Assembly (NCBI GenBank): GCA_029933275.1
Contig: JAOZOM010000031.1
Location: 1-7,495, forward strand
Length of the DNA stretch: 7,495 nucleotides
Origin: Anaerolineales bacterium
GTDB lineage: Bacteria; Chloroflexota; Anaerolineae; Anaerolineales; Villigracilaceae
Reading direction: 5' to 3'
Both the position numbers and the translations under genes were made by a program. Shown piece after piece: positions 1 to 5,459 of the stretch. Each line of letters starts with the position of its first letter. Position 1 is the stretch's first letter. The notes under the pieces were generated by a model. The model had not been told where the DNA came from and ran no database searches. It saw only the letters and a program-made list of their open reading frames with translations.

Positions 1-1073
1 GAAACGAGCGGTTGTCCATAGTTGATTGCGTGGACAAATTTATCTGCAATATAAGGGATTGTGACCGTAATTGATAGTGCAAGCGCGCTTTCAATCTTCT
101 CCTTTGAAAGCCCTGAGCGCGGCACGACCGCGTTCAAAACAAGATTAATCTTTTCGGGTGGATAACCCAACTTGGTATAAGTATCCACCGCAGCAGCAGC
201 CGCTCGAATTGATGCCATTTCTGGCGCGACGAGTAGCAAGATCAGATCGGCTTCATCGAGCGTACTGAGGGTCATCGGATTAAAATCGTGGGGCAGATCC
301 GCAATGATATAACTGAATTCGTGTCGTAGCATTTTCAGGGCAGTATTGAGCGTTTCTTTTTCCAACGGCGTCGCTTCAGATGGCAAAGTTGGCGCAGGAA
401 TGAAGGAGAGACCACTCTCGTGCTGATTAATAACAGAATTGATCGCTTCTAGATCAATATCCTCCGCACCAAAGCGAGCGAGATCTGCCCAAGTGCGTTT
501 GAGCGGTGCATTTAGCATCAATGCTACTTGTCCTGCGGTCATGGCAAGATCCAGGAGGATAGTAGGCTTCTGCCAAAGGCTGTACATTCCCAAAGAAAGA
601 TTGACCGCGAGGCTGGAGCACCCTGTCCCACCGCGTAGGCTGTGAACAGCGATCAGGCGTGATTTCTCTTCGATTGCACTTTCTGAGCGTATAGGTTTTG
701 TTCGTTCAGCGCGCCGTAACAAAGCAATGATGCGTGCTGCCAATTCTTCGGGGGCAAAGGGCTTGGTAAGGTAATCGTCGGCTCCGGATTCGAAGGCTTC
801 AAGTTTTGCTTTCATATCAACTTGCGCTGTAAGCATCAAAATAGGCGTATGAGCAAAGGCTTCTTCTTTTCGTAGTAATCTGGTTACTTCATAGCCGCTC
901 ATCTTGGGCATCATCACATCGGTGATAATAAGATCGGGGGTAAAGTCGCGCGCCTTTTGGATTCCCTCGCTACCACTGGAAGCAGTTTCAATCTGATAAT
1001 CTTGCTCACTCAGAGCGTGGATAATGAGGTTGAGGTAAATTTTCTCATCATCAATGGCGAGAATTTTAGTCAT
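1..1073 (-). CDS. Receiver domain fused to CpaE/MinD-like ATPase (partial, 3' end off window)
   Basis: The reading frame stays open from the ATG at 1073 to the window edge, giving 357 codons without a stop. Residues 1-120 form a CheY-like receiver with acidic pair D8/D9, phospho-acceptor D52 (TDVMMPKMSG), T82 and K104 (TKPF). After a short linker, residues 140-357 resemble the CpaE/TadZ branch of MinD-like ATPases: a P-loop-like RGGTGCSS at 147-154, D175 in ILLDL (Walker A' position), and IIADLP with D259 (Walker B/switch). The P-loop lysine is replaced by C152 and the MinD signature lysine by R147, so ordinary ATP hydrolysis is doubtful. CpaE/TadZ proteins localise Tad/Flp pilus machinery at the cell pole and often have degenerate P-loops. 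The last visible residues (AINYGQPLV) resemble a near-C-terminal motif, so probably a few dozen residues are missing. The start is six bases after the kinase stop, with AAAGGG nine bases upstream. Co-transcription and phosphorylation by that kinase are inferred. Confidence 0.88.
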   Translation of the reverse strand, partial: MTKILAIDDEKIYLNLIIHALSEQDYQIETASSGSEGIQKARDFTPDLIITDVMMPKMSGYEVTRLLRKEEAFAHTPILMLTAQVDMKAKLEAFESGADDYLTKPFAPEELAARIIALLRRAERTKPIRSESAIEEKSRLIAVHSLRGGTGCSSLAVNLSLGMYSLWQKPTILLDLAMTAGQVALMLNAPLKRTWADLARFGAEDIDLEAINSVINQHESGLSFIPAPTLPSEATPLEKETLNTALKMLRHEFSYIIADLPHDFNPMTLSTLDEADLILLLVAPEMASIRAAAAAVDTYTKLGYPPEKINLVLNAVVPRSGLSKEKIESALALSITVTIPYIADKFVHAINYGQPLV

Positions 1074-1079
1074 ATTTTT

Positions 1080-3905
1080 TTACCCTTTAGAATCTGTATA
1101 GTTGCCAATTCCCTTAACCATCAAGTATTTGGAAACAACATCCGCTTCTTCTTCTATAGCTGTGATTAAATGATCTGCTTGGCGGAGATTGCCTTTACCA
1201 CTTTCTTCTTCCAACTCTTTGCTTAAATTGGTTAAATGGGCGGCTGAAAAAGTAGCCGCCATCCCCTTAAGATTATGAGCAGCGCGATTGAGAGAAATAG
1301 AATCTTCTTTTGAGAGAGCGGTCTTCATCTCGGTAATACGTTCAGGGATATTGTGAAAGAAATCTCCGCACATTTCAGTGAAGAAATCATAATCATTGCT
1401 AAAGCGAGGGAGAGCCGATTCTATGTCCAGTGGGGGAATCTCTTTTGAACGAGAGCCTGCCGAAGTTGGCGTAGCGGGGGCGGTTTTTTCCTCCGTTTCA
1501 AAAGCCTTTCCAAAAGCGGTGAAATCCCGTTCAAAGAGGAAAGCATCAGAAGCGACAGAAAAATCTTCTTCCTCTTCTTTATTTTTCGGCACCGATAGTG
1601 TCTTTTTACTCCAGCGATCGATTGTCGCAAAGAGAGAGCGCTTGTCGATGGGTTTGGAAATATAATCATCCATGCCTGCATTAAGGCAGCGTTCTCGATC
1701 CCCCTTCAAGGCGTGAGCGGTCATGGCAATAATCGGAATATGCGATTTCCCCGCTTCCCAAGCGCGAATGCGGCGCGTGGCTTCGAATCCATCCACTAGG
1801 GGCATTTGCACATCCATCAGCACGAGACTATATTGATTTTCTTTGAGACTTCGAATGGCTTCTTTCCCATTATTGACTACGTCAACCGAGTGTCCTATTT
1901 TTTGGAGCAAAGCCACTGCAACTTTTTGATTAACAAGATTATCTTCAGCTAGCAAAATGCGCTGTCCTTTTCGTTTTTCTTCTTTTATCAAATGGCGGGT
2001 GACGAGTCTGCCTGTACCGGGTAATTTGGCTTCTTTTTCGTTCATAACGGTAACTAAAGAATCGAAAAGCATTTGTTGCTTAATCGGTTTGAGCAAATAA
2101 CCCGCACAACCTAAACTACTGAGCCTTTTTGCATCGCCGCGCTTCCCCATTGAAGTAAGTACCACCACACTTAGGTTTTTATTTCTGGGATCGCTAAAAA
2201 TTGCGCGAGCGGTTTGTTCGCCATCCATTTTTGGCATTTGCATATCAAGCAAAACCATATCATAAGGTGCTTTATTCGTATGGCGGGCGATCAAAAGCGC
2301 ATCAAGTCCCTCTTGCCCACCTTCAACGGCATCTGCTTGTGCGCCAAAACCCTCGACCATTTTTTTCAGGATGATGCGATTCGTAGCGTTATCATCAATA
2401 ATCAGGATATTTAACCCGCGCAGACCGGTGACCTTGACTTTCGCTTCGCTCTCCTTTTGGGCTTGCTTCTCGAACTCAAGCGTGAAATTGAAATCGGACC
2501 CTTTTCCGTACTCGCTGGACACAGCCATCTTTCCCCCCATCGCTTCAACCAGATGTTGCGAGATTGCCAATCCCAGTCCTGTGCCGCCAAATTTACGCGT
2601 CGTGGAGCCATCGGCTTGAGTGAATCTTTCAAAAATTGCTTCGATGCGATCTGGCATAATACCAATCCCCGTATCTTGCACCGAAAACTGGATTTTAACG
2701 CGCTTATCGGTCTCTTCTACCGCTTCGGCTCGGATAATAACTTCCCCCTTCTCCGTGAACTTGATCGCATTGCCCGTTAAGTTAACTAAAATTTGCCGCA
2801 ACCGACTAGGATCGCCAAGCAGATTGGTGGGCAAGTCTGGAGGGATAAGAGATGCAAGTTCCAGCCCTTTTTCTTCAGCGCGATTAGCAAGTATATATGC
2901 AACTCCCTCAACAGTATTGCGTAAATCAAACTCGATGATTTCCAGATCAAGCTTTTTTGCTTCAATCTTTGAATAATCAAGGATGTCGTTAAGTAAAGTT
3001 AGCAGAGCCTCCGCACTTTGTAGGGCAATGGTGAGGTAATCTTTTTGTTCGATGCTTAAGGGAGTATCGAGGGCAATATCAAGCATCCCGATCACACCAT
3101 TCATCGGAGTACGGATTTCATGACTCATATTGGCAAGAAATTCGCTTTTTGTACGATTAGCCTCTTCGGCGGCTTCACGCGCTTTGACCAAGACAGAAAT
3201 ATCATGGTATAGAGCCAGAGTACCAGTTTTTTTGCCATCGACAATAATTGGAAGGCCAAATAATTCCACGTCCACAAGTGTACCGTCTTTTCGTCGCCTT
3301 TTGGTGACGCCATGAACTCGTCTGCTCGTGGCTTGGGAGGTAAAGATGGCTGCTTCTTCTTTCGTGTCGGGCGTTGTGATGAGCGAATCGATATTTTGAC
3401 CAACAATCTCGTCTGCTTGGTAGCCAAATAGGGTTTGAAAAGCAGGGTTGCATGAAAGAATTTTCTCGTCGTTATCGAGCGTTACGACAGCTGTGGGAAT
3501 ATTTTCAACCAATGCTTGAAAATATTGTTTTTGGCGCGTTATCTCAGTTTCAGCCTCTTTACGTTCTTCGTTTTCCGCCGATAAGGCTTTAATTGTCTTT
3601 TGTAATTCTACTGTGCGTTTGATTACTCTTCCCTCAAGAGCCCGTTGAATACCCGCAAGGCGTTCCTCGCGCAACCCGATGGCATGGAAGATAGTTCCCA
3701 TTACAATCGGAGCTGTGTCTACAACAAATAAAAGAGGGTTTGTTTGTTGAACTGTCAGAAAATTAGACGGTAGAAGAACTTTTCCTGCTGACAAGGCTTC
3801 GAACGCTGTTCCCACAACTGGGAAAAGCCCTCCAAATAAAACACCGAATAAAGTATATTTTGTTCTATAGGAAAAATTGGAAAACCAGATCAATATTTTA
3901 TCCAT
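1080..3905 (-). CDS. Membrane-bound hybrid histidine kinase: PAS-HisKA-HATPase-REC-REC-HPt
   Basis: This 941-residue protein is a complete phosphorelay in one chain. Two hydrophobic helices (about 17-38 and 56-77) are separated by under 20 residues, so almost nothing protrudes from the membrane. A charged helical linker, probably coiled coil, spans about 78-128. A PAS domain (about 126-238) follows, then HisKA with H262 in SHEIRTP. The ATPase domain has N379 (N box), D411 in DTGIGI and GGTGLGLAIS at 440-449. Receiver 1 carries D504/D505, phospho-acceptor D554, T584 and K606. Receiver 2 carries E654/D655, D698, T729 and K751. An acidic, low-complexity linker leads to an HPt domain with H877 in RAAHNLKG. 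All key residues are present, so an active BarA/EvgS-like relay is expected; the signal is unknown. The start at 3905 has GGAG five bases upstream and a promoter-like pair at 3963-3991. The receiver-CpaE gene follows after six bases and is the likely phosphate acceptor. Confidence 0.96.
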   Translation of the reverse strand: MDKILIWFSNFSYRTKYTLFGVLFGGLFPVVGTAFEALSAGKVLLPSNFLTVQQTNPLLFVVDTAPIVMGTIFHAIGLREERLAGIQRALEGRVIKRTVELQKTIKALSAENEERKEAETEITRQKQYFQALVENIPTAVVTLDNDEKILSCNPAFQTLFGYQADEIVGQNIDSLITTPDTKEEAAIFTSQATSRRVHGVTKRRRKDGTLVDVELFGLPIIVDGKKTGTLALYHDISVLVKAREAAEEANRTKSEFLANMSHEIRTPMNGVIGMLDIALDTPLSIEQKDYLTIALQSAEALLTLLNDILDYSKIEAKKLDLEIIEFDLRNTVEGVAYILANRAEEKGLELASLIPPDLPTNLLGDPSRLRQILVNLTGNAIKFTEKGEVIIRAEAVEETDKRVKIQFSVQDTGIGIMPDRIEAIFERFTQADGSTTRKFGGTGLGLAISQHLVEAMGGKMAVSSEYGKGSDFNFTLEFEKQAQKESEAKVKVTGLRGLNILIIDDNATNRIILKKMVEGFGAQADAVEGGQEGLDALLIARHTNKAPYDMVLLDMQMPKMDGEQTARAIFSDPRNKNLSVVVLTSMGKRGDAKRLSSLGCAGYLLKPIKQQMLFDSLVTVMNEKEAKLPGTGRLVTRHLIKEEKRKGQRILLAEDNLVNQKVAVALLQKIGHSVDVVNNGKEAIRSLKENQYSLVLMDVQMPLVDGFEATRRIRAWEAGKSHIPIIAMTAHALKGDRERCLNAGMDDYISKPIDKRSLFATIDRWSKKTLSVPKNKEEEEDFSVASDAFLFERDFTAFGKAFETEEKTAPATPTSAGSRSKEIPPLDIESALPRFSNDYDFFTEMCGDFFHNIPERITEMKTALSKEDSISLNRAAHNLKGMAATFSAAHLTNLSKELEEESGKGNLRQADHLITAIEEEADVVSKYLMVKGIGNYTDSKG

Positions 3906-3941
3906 CGTAGCTCCGAGAAAAAGAATCCCATAAAAAGATTG

Positions 3942-3970
3942 TTGACTAAGTTTAGCATAAAAAATATATC
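3942..3970 (+). promoter_or_regulatory. Candidate plus-strand promoter before the structured intergenic region
   Basis: TTGACT (3942-3947, five of six) is followed by exactly 17 bases and TATATC (3965-3970, four of six). The predicted start, about 3976-3978, falls at the foot of the long inverted repeat beginning at 3975. The element overlaps the minus-strand kinase promoter candidate, so the two would compete for polymerase. The -10 box is mediocre. Confidence 0.35.
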
Positions 3971-3991
3971 ATTCTGCAATACCTTCGCCAA
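3963..3991 (-). promoter_or_regulatory. Candidate promoter of the hybrid kinase operon
   Basis: Read on the minus strand there is TTGGCG (3991-3986), a 17-base spacer, and TATATT (3968-3963, five of six consensus bases). Transcription would begin near 3956, leaving a leader of about 50 bases before the ATG at 3905. The -35 box lies inside the left arm of the long inverted repeat described separately. The match is by eye and not unique in AT-rich DNA. Confidence 0.4.
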
Positions 3992-4158
3992 ATTCAGAAT
4001 TCCGGTGAAAAACGTGATTTTTGCCCAAAGTATTTAAAAAACATACCACTTTGACCCTTAAAACAGGCGTTTCAAGGGAACGCACCCTAAAAACAACACG
4101 TTTTCAAGACGTTTCCCTCCACCAACAAACGTGTTTTAAAAATGGCGAAAGTATTGCA
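3975..4158. repeat. 16-bp inverted repeat pair bounding a 184-bp segment
   Basis: The arms are 3975-3990 and 4143-4158, matching at 15 of 16 positions when one is reverse-complemented. Flanks are ATTC on the left and ACAA on the right, so no target-site duplication is visible. The match does not extend beyond the arms. It is far better than expected by chance in about 200 bases. Whether it acts as an RNA stem or as DNA ends cannot be decided from one copy. Confidence 0.75.
4055..4144. repeat. Degenerate 30-bp-period repeat, three units starting with CCCT
   Basis: CCCT begins at 4055, 4085 and 4115, exactly 30 bases apart. Units 1 and 2 share CCCT, a run of A, ACA, a CGTTT core and CAAG after one small gap. 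Unit 3 keeps CCCT, CAACA and a reversed-looking ACGTGTTTTA. Unit 3 also forms a 9-bp inverted repeat with unit 2 (AACACGTTT at 4095-4103, AAACGTGTT at 4127-4135). The resemblance is weak outside these cores and may simply reflect paired RNA segments. Confidence 0.3.
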
Positions 4159-4171
4159 ACAAGTATCCCCT

Positions 4172-4207
4172 AAACTGAAACGTGCCCTTCTCAAATTCAG
4201 TTTTTTT
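4172..4207 (+). terminator. Weak intrinsic terminator-like hairpin
   Basis: AAACTGAA (4172-4179) pairs with TTCAGTTT (4196-4203) across a 16-base loop, and a seven-T run covers 4201-4207. The stem has only two G:C pairs, so it is weak on its own. Its orientation fits the end of a plus-strand transcript starting near 3976. The right arm repeats CAAATTCAG, also found at 3989-3997, next to the left arm of the long inverted repeat. Confidence 0.4.
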
Positions 4208-4283
4208 GTATCTGCTTATTTTTGTTTTTAGGATAACGTCTGTTTTAAAAAAACACTCGGAGTCTACTTTTTTTGTGCATTTA

Positions 4284-4292
4284 TGGTAAAAT
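4284..4292 (+). promoter_or_regulatory. Extended -10 promoter for the tRNA-Ser pair
   Basis: TGGTAAAAT gives an extended -10 (TG, one base, then TAAAAT, five of six consensus bases) about ten bases before the first tRNA. The -35 position (about 4263-4269) is poor, which is tolerated with an extended -10. Initiation near 4299 would give a very short tRNA 5' leader. Confidence 0.5.
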
Positions 4293-4302
4293 CTCTCCGC
4301 TC

Positions 4303-4387
4303 GGAGGGATGGCCGAGTGGACGAAGGCGCCTGTCTTGAAAACAGGTTAGGTGCAAGCCTACGAGGGTTCGAATCCCTCTCCCTCCG
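4303..4387 (+). tRNA. tRNA-Ser, anticodon TGA
   Basis: The acceptor stem is GGAGGGA (4303-4309) with TCCCTCC (4380-4386) and discriminator G at 4387. The anticodon stem is CCTGT/ACAGG with loop CTTGAAA, giving anticodon TGA at 4337-4339, which reads UCA and related serine codons. A long variable arm (TAGG/CCTA around GTGCAAG) marks the class II structure of serine tRNAs. The T arm is GAGGG TTCGAAT CCCTC. No CCA follows, so a CCA-adding enzyme must complete the end. The length is 85 bases with no deviations in the stems. Confidence 0.97.
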
Positions 4388-4419
4388 CTCACTTTCATCC
4401 GAGTATTAACAATCTAACT

Positions 4420-4507
4420 GGGGAGGTGCCAGAGTGGCTGAATGGGCTCGCCTGCTAAGTGAGTGTCGGGGTTTACTCGACCGCGGGTTCGAATCCCGCC
4501 CTCCCCG
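4420..4507 (+). tRNA. tRNA-Ser, anticodon GCT
   Basis: The acceptor stem is GGGGAGG (4420-4426) with CCTCCCC (4500-4506) and discriminator G at 4507. The anticodon stem CTCGC/GTGAG contains one G:T pair. Its loop CTGCTAA gives anticodon GCT at 4454-4456, reading AGC and AGU. The long variable arm (GTCGGGG, TTTA, CTCGAC) and the T arm GCGGG TTCGAAT CCCGC fit a class II serine tRNA. CCA is not encoded. It lies 32 bases after the first tRNA-Ser with no promoter or terminator between, so the two are probably processed from one transcript. Confidence 0.97.
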
Positions 4508-4514
4508 CTATGAG

Positions 4515-4542
4515 AAACGCGTCCCGCGAAGGACGCGTTTTT
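4515..4542 (+). terminator. Strong intrinsic terminator of the tRNA-Ser operon
   Basis: AAACGCGTCC (4515-4524) pairs perfectly with GGACGCGTTT (4531-4540) across a six-base loop, and five T close it at 4538-4542. It begins eight bases after the second tRNA and separates the tRNA unit from the hydratase gene. Confidence 0.9.
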
Positions 4543-4561
4543 GCTTTCTCCCGTTTAAGTG

Positions 4562-4567
4562 TACAAT
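4562..4567 (+). promoter_or_regulatory. Candidate -10 box of the enoyl-CoA hydratase gene
   Basis: TACAAT (five of six) lies 29 bases before the ATG and just after the tRNA terminator. A start near 4574 would leave a short leader carrying GGAGG. The -35 options (TTTTGC at 4539-4544 with 17 spacing, or TTGCTT at 4541-4546 with 15) are weak, so confidence is moderate. Confidence 0.45.
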
Positions 4568-4596
4568 TTAGCGACAATACCATTCTGGAGGCAAAA

Positions 4597-5370
4597 ATGA
4601 CTTACGAAGCAATCCTTAGTGAGAAAAAAGAAAATGTGGGCTTGATTACACTCAATCGCCCGAACGCGATGAACGCGCTGAACGGCACCTTGATGACCGA
4701 GTTGATTGATGCACTCTCCGCATTTGATGCAGATGAGGAAATTGGCGCAATTGTGATCGCAGGCAGCGAGCGTGTTTTTGCCGCGGGCGCAGATATTAGC
4801 GAGATGTCGAAAATGTCGGCAGTGGAGATGGTGAAAGGGAGTTTTGTGGTGCTTTTTGATGGTGTCCGCAAAATCAAAAAGCCGATTATTGCCGCCGTTT
4901 CTGGATACGCTCTCGGCGGCGGATGCGAACTAGCGATGTCCTGCGATATGATTATTGCCTCAGAAAAAGCCAAATTTGGACAACCTGAAATTAATCTCGG
5001 CGTAATCCCCGGCGCAGGCGGGACACAGCGGCTCACGCGTGCAGTGGGCAAGGTCATTGCAATGGAAATGGTTCTCAACAACCGCACATTATCCGCTAAA
5101 GAGGCTCTGGAGTTTGGTCTCGTTAACCGCGTTGTCCCTGTCGAGGAATATCTTGATGTTGCGCTTAAGTTGGCAAAACGAGTAGCGGCACGCGCACCTT
5201 TGGCTCTTCGCCAGGCGAAAGATGCCGTCAACAAAGCCTTTGAGCTTTCACTCACCGAAGGTCTCGATTTTGAACGCCGAGCTTTTTATTTTCTCTTCGC
5301 GACTGAAGACCAAAAAGAAGGCATGGCGGCTTTCACCGAAAAACGCTCCGCTGAGTGGAAAGGCGAGTAG
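4597..5370 (+). CDS. Short-chain enoyl-CoA hydratase (crotonase family)
   Basis: This 257-residue protein has the usual single-domain crotonase length. It should add water across trans-2-enoyl-CoA to give 3-hydroxyacyl-CoA in the cytoplasm, in fatty-acid beta-oxidation or a butanoate-type pathway. By alignment to the rat mitochondrial enzyme in memory, both catalytic glutamates are kept: E111 in GGGCELAM and E131 in FGQPEINLG. The oxyanion-hole residues are A65 (FAAGADI) and G108. The C-terminal FATEDQKEGMAAF segment is typical of true hydratases. The start at 4597 is chosen because GGAGG ends five bases upstream; the longer in-frame reading from 4459 would run through the tRNA gene and terminator. 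The gene stands alone between two terminators, so no operon partner indicates its pathway. A crotonase relative with another CoA substrate is possible, but the paired glutamates favour hydratase. Confidence 0.95.
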   Translation: MTYEAILSEKKENVGLITLNRPNAMNALNGTLMTELIDALSAFDADEEIGAIVIAGSERVFAAGADISEMSKMSAVEMVKGSFVVLFDGVRKIKKPIIAAVSGYALGGGCELAMSCDMIIASEKAKFGQPEINLGVIPGAGGTQRLTRAVGKVIAMEMVLNNRTLSAKEALEFGLVNRVVPVEEYLDVALKLAKRVAARAPLALRQAKDAVNKAFELSLTEGLDFERRAFYFLFATEDQKEGMAAFTEKRSAEWKGE

Positions 5371-5397
5371 AAAACGTATAGCGTGTTATGTCATATT

Positions 5398-5429
5398 AGC
5401 CTCCAAGCAAAAATCTTGGAGGCTTTTTT
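5398..5429 (+). terminator. Strong intrinsic terminator after the enoyl-CoA hydratase gene
   Basis: AGCCTCCAAG (5398-5407) pairs perfectly with CTTGGAGGCT (5415-5424) across a seven-base A-rich loop, with six T at 5424-5429. It lies 27 bases after the stop codon and only about 30 bases before the next gene, so the glycosyltransferase needs its own promoter. Confidence 0.93.
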
Positions 5430-5445
5430 ATTCTTTCACCTGCGT

Positions 5446-5451
5446 TATAAT
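5446..5451 (+). promoter_or_regulatory. Consensus -10 box immediately before the glycosyltransferase ATG
   Basis: A perfect TATAAT ends eight bases before the ATG at 5460. Initiation six to eight bases downstream would fall at 5457-5460, giving a leaderless or nearly leaderless mRNA. No Shine-Dalgarno sequence is visible between the preceding terminator and the ATG. The -35 position is T-rich without a clear match. Confidence 0.6.
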
Positions 5452-5459
5452 TCAGCCCA

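Larger units (their letters stand above)
3975..4207 (+). ncRNA. Candidate structured non-coding RNA (family not recognised)
   Basis: The sequence shows TGCAATACCTTCGCCA (3975-3990) pairing with TGGCGAAAGTATTGCA (4143-4158), 15 of 16 positions with one C/A mismatch. This would close a domain of about 184 nucleotides. Nested inside are GGTG/CACC (4004-4007 with 4120-4123) next to AAACGT/ACGTTT (4010-4015 with 4109-4114). There is also a hairpin at 4026-4053 (CAAAG/CTTTG) and another at 4055-4078 (CCCTTAAAAC, loop AGGC, GTTTCAAGGG, nine of ten pairs). A promoter-like pair starts the region and a U-tract hairpin ends it at 4207. A long terminal stem enclosing a large irregular interior recalls 6S RNA in outline only; I do not recognise 6S, tmRNA, SRP or RNase P sequence motifs. 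The alternatives are a DNA element with inverted ends, or two regulatory sites in opposite orientation. Confidence 0.35.

Noticed and set aside
439..645. Short plus-strand open frame opposite the receiver-CpaE gene
   Set aside because: Shadow of a well-supported coding frame on the other strand; basic, low-complexity translation with no family features.
4055..4144. CRISPR array
   Set aside because: The 30-base period has no conserved repeat alternating with unique spacers; the units are too divergent and too few.
3975..4158. Miniature transposable element with 16-bp terminal inverted repeats
   Set aside because: No target-site duplication is seen (ATTC versus ACAA flanks), only one copy is in the window, and the internal nested pairing plus flanking promoter and terminator fit an RNA better. 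Not fully excluded.
3975..4207. tmRNA, SRP RNA or RNase P RNA
   Set aside because: None of the conserved sequence motifs of these RNAs that I can recall is present, and the size fits poorly for RNase P and tmRNA. 6S RNA is left open as an outline resemblance only.
4303..4507. tRNA-Ser genes as an integration site for a mobile element
   Set aside because: No integrase gene and no repeated tRNA 3' end is present in the window.
4459..4596. In-frame extension of the enoyl-CoA hydratase to an ATG at 4459
   Set aside because: It would translate most of a tRNA-Ser gene and its terminator. The ATG at 4597 has GGAGG at ideal spacing and gives the normal family length and N-terminus.
4602..5255. 217-codon open frame antisense to the enoyl-CoA hydratase
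   Set aside because: It lies wholly opposite a clear gene, is serine- and alanine-rich as expected from mirrored codons, and shows no recognisable motif or ribosome-binding site.
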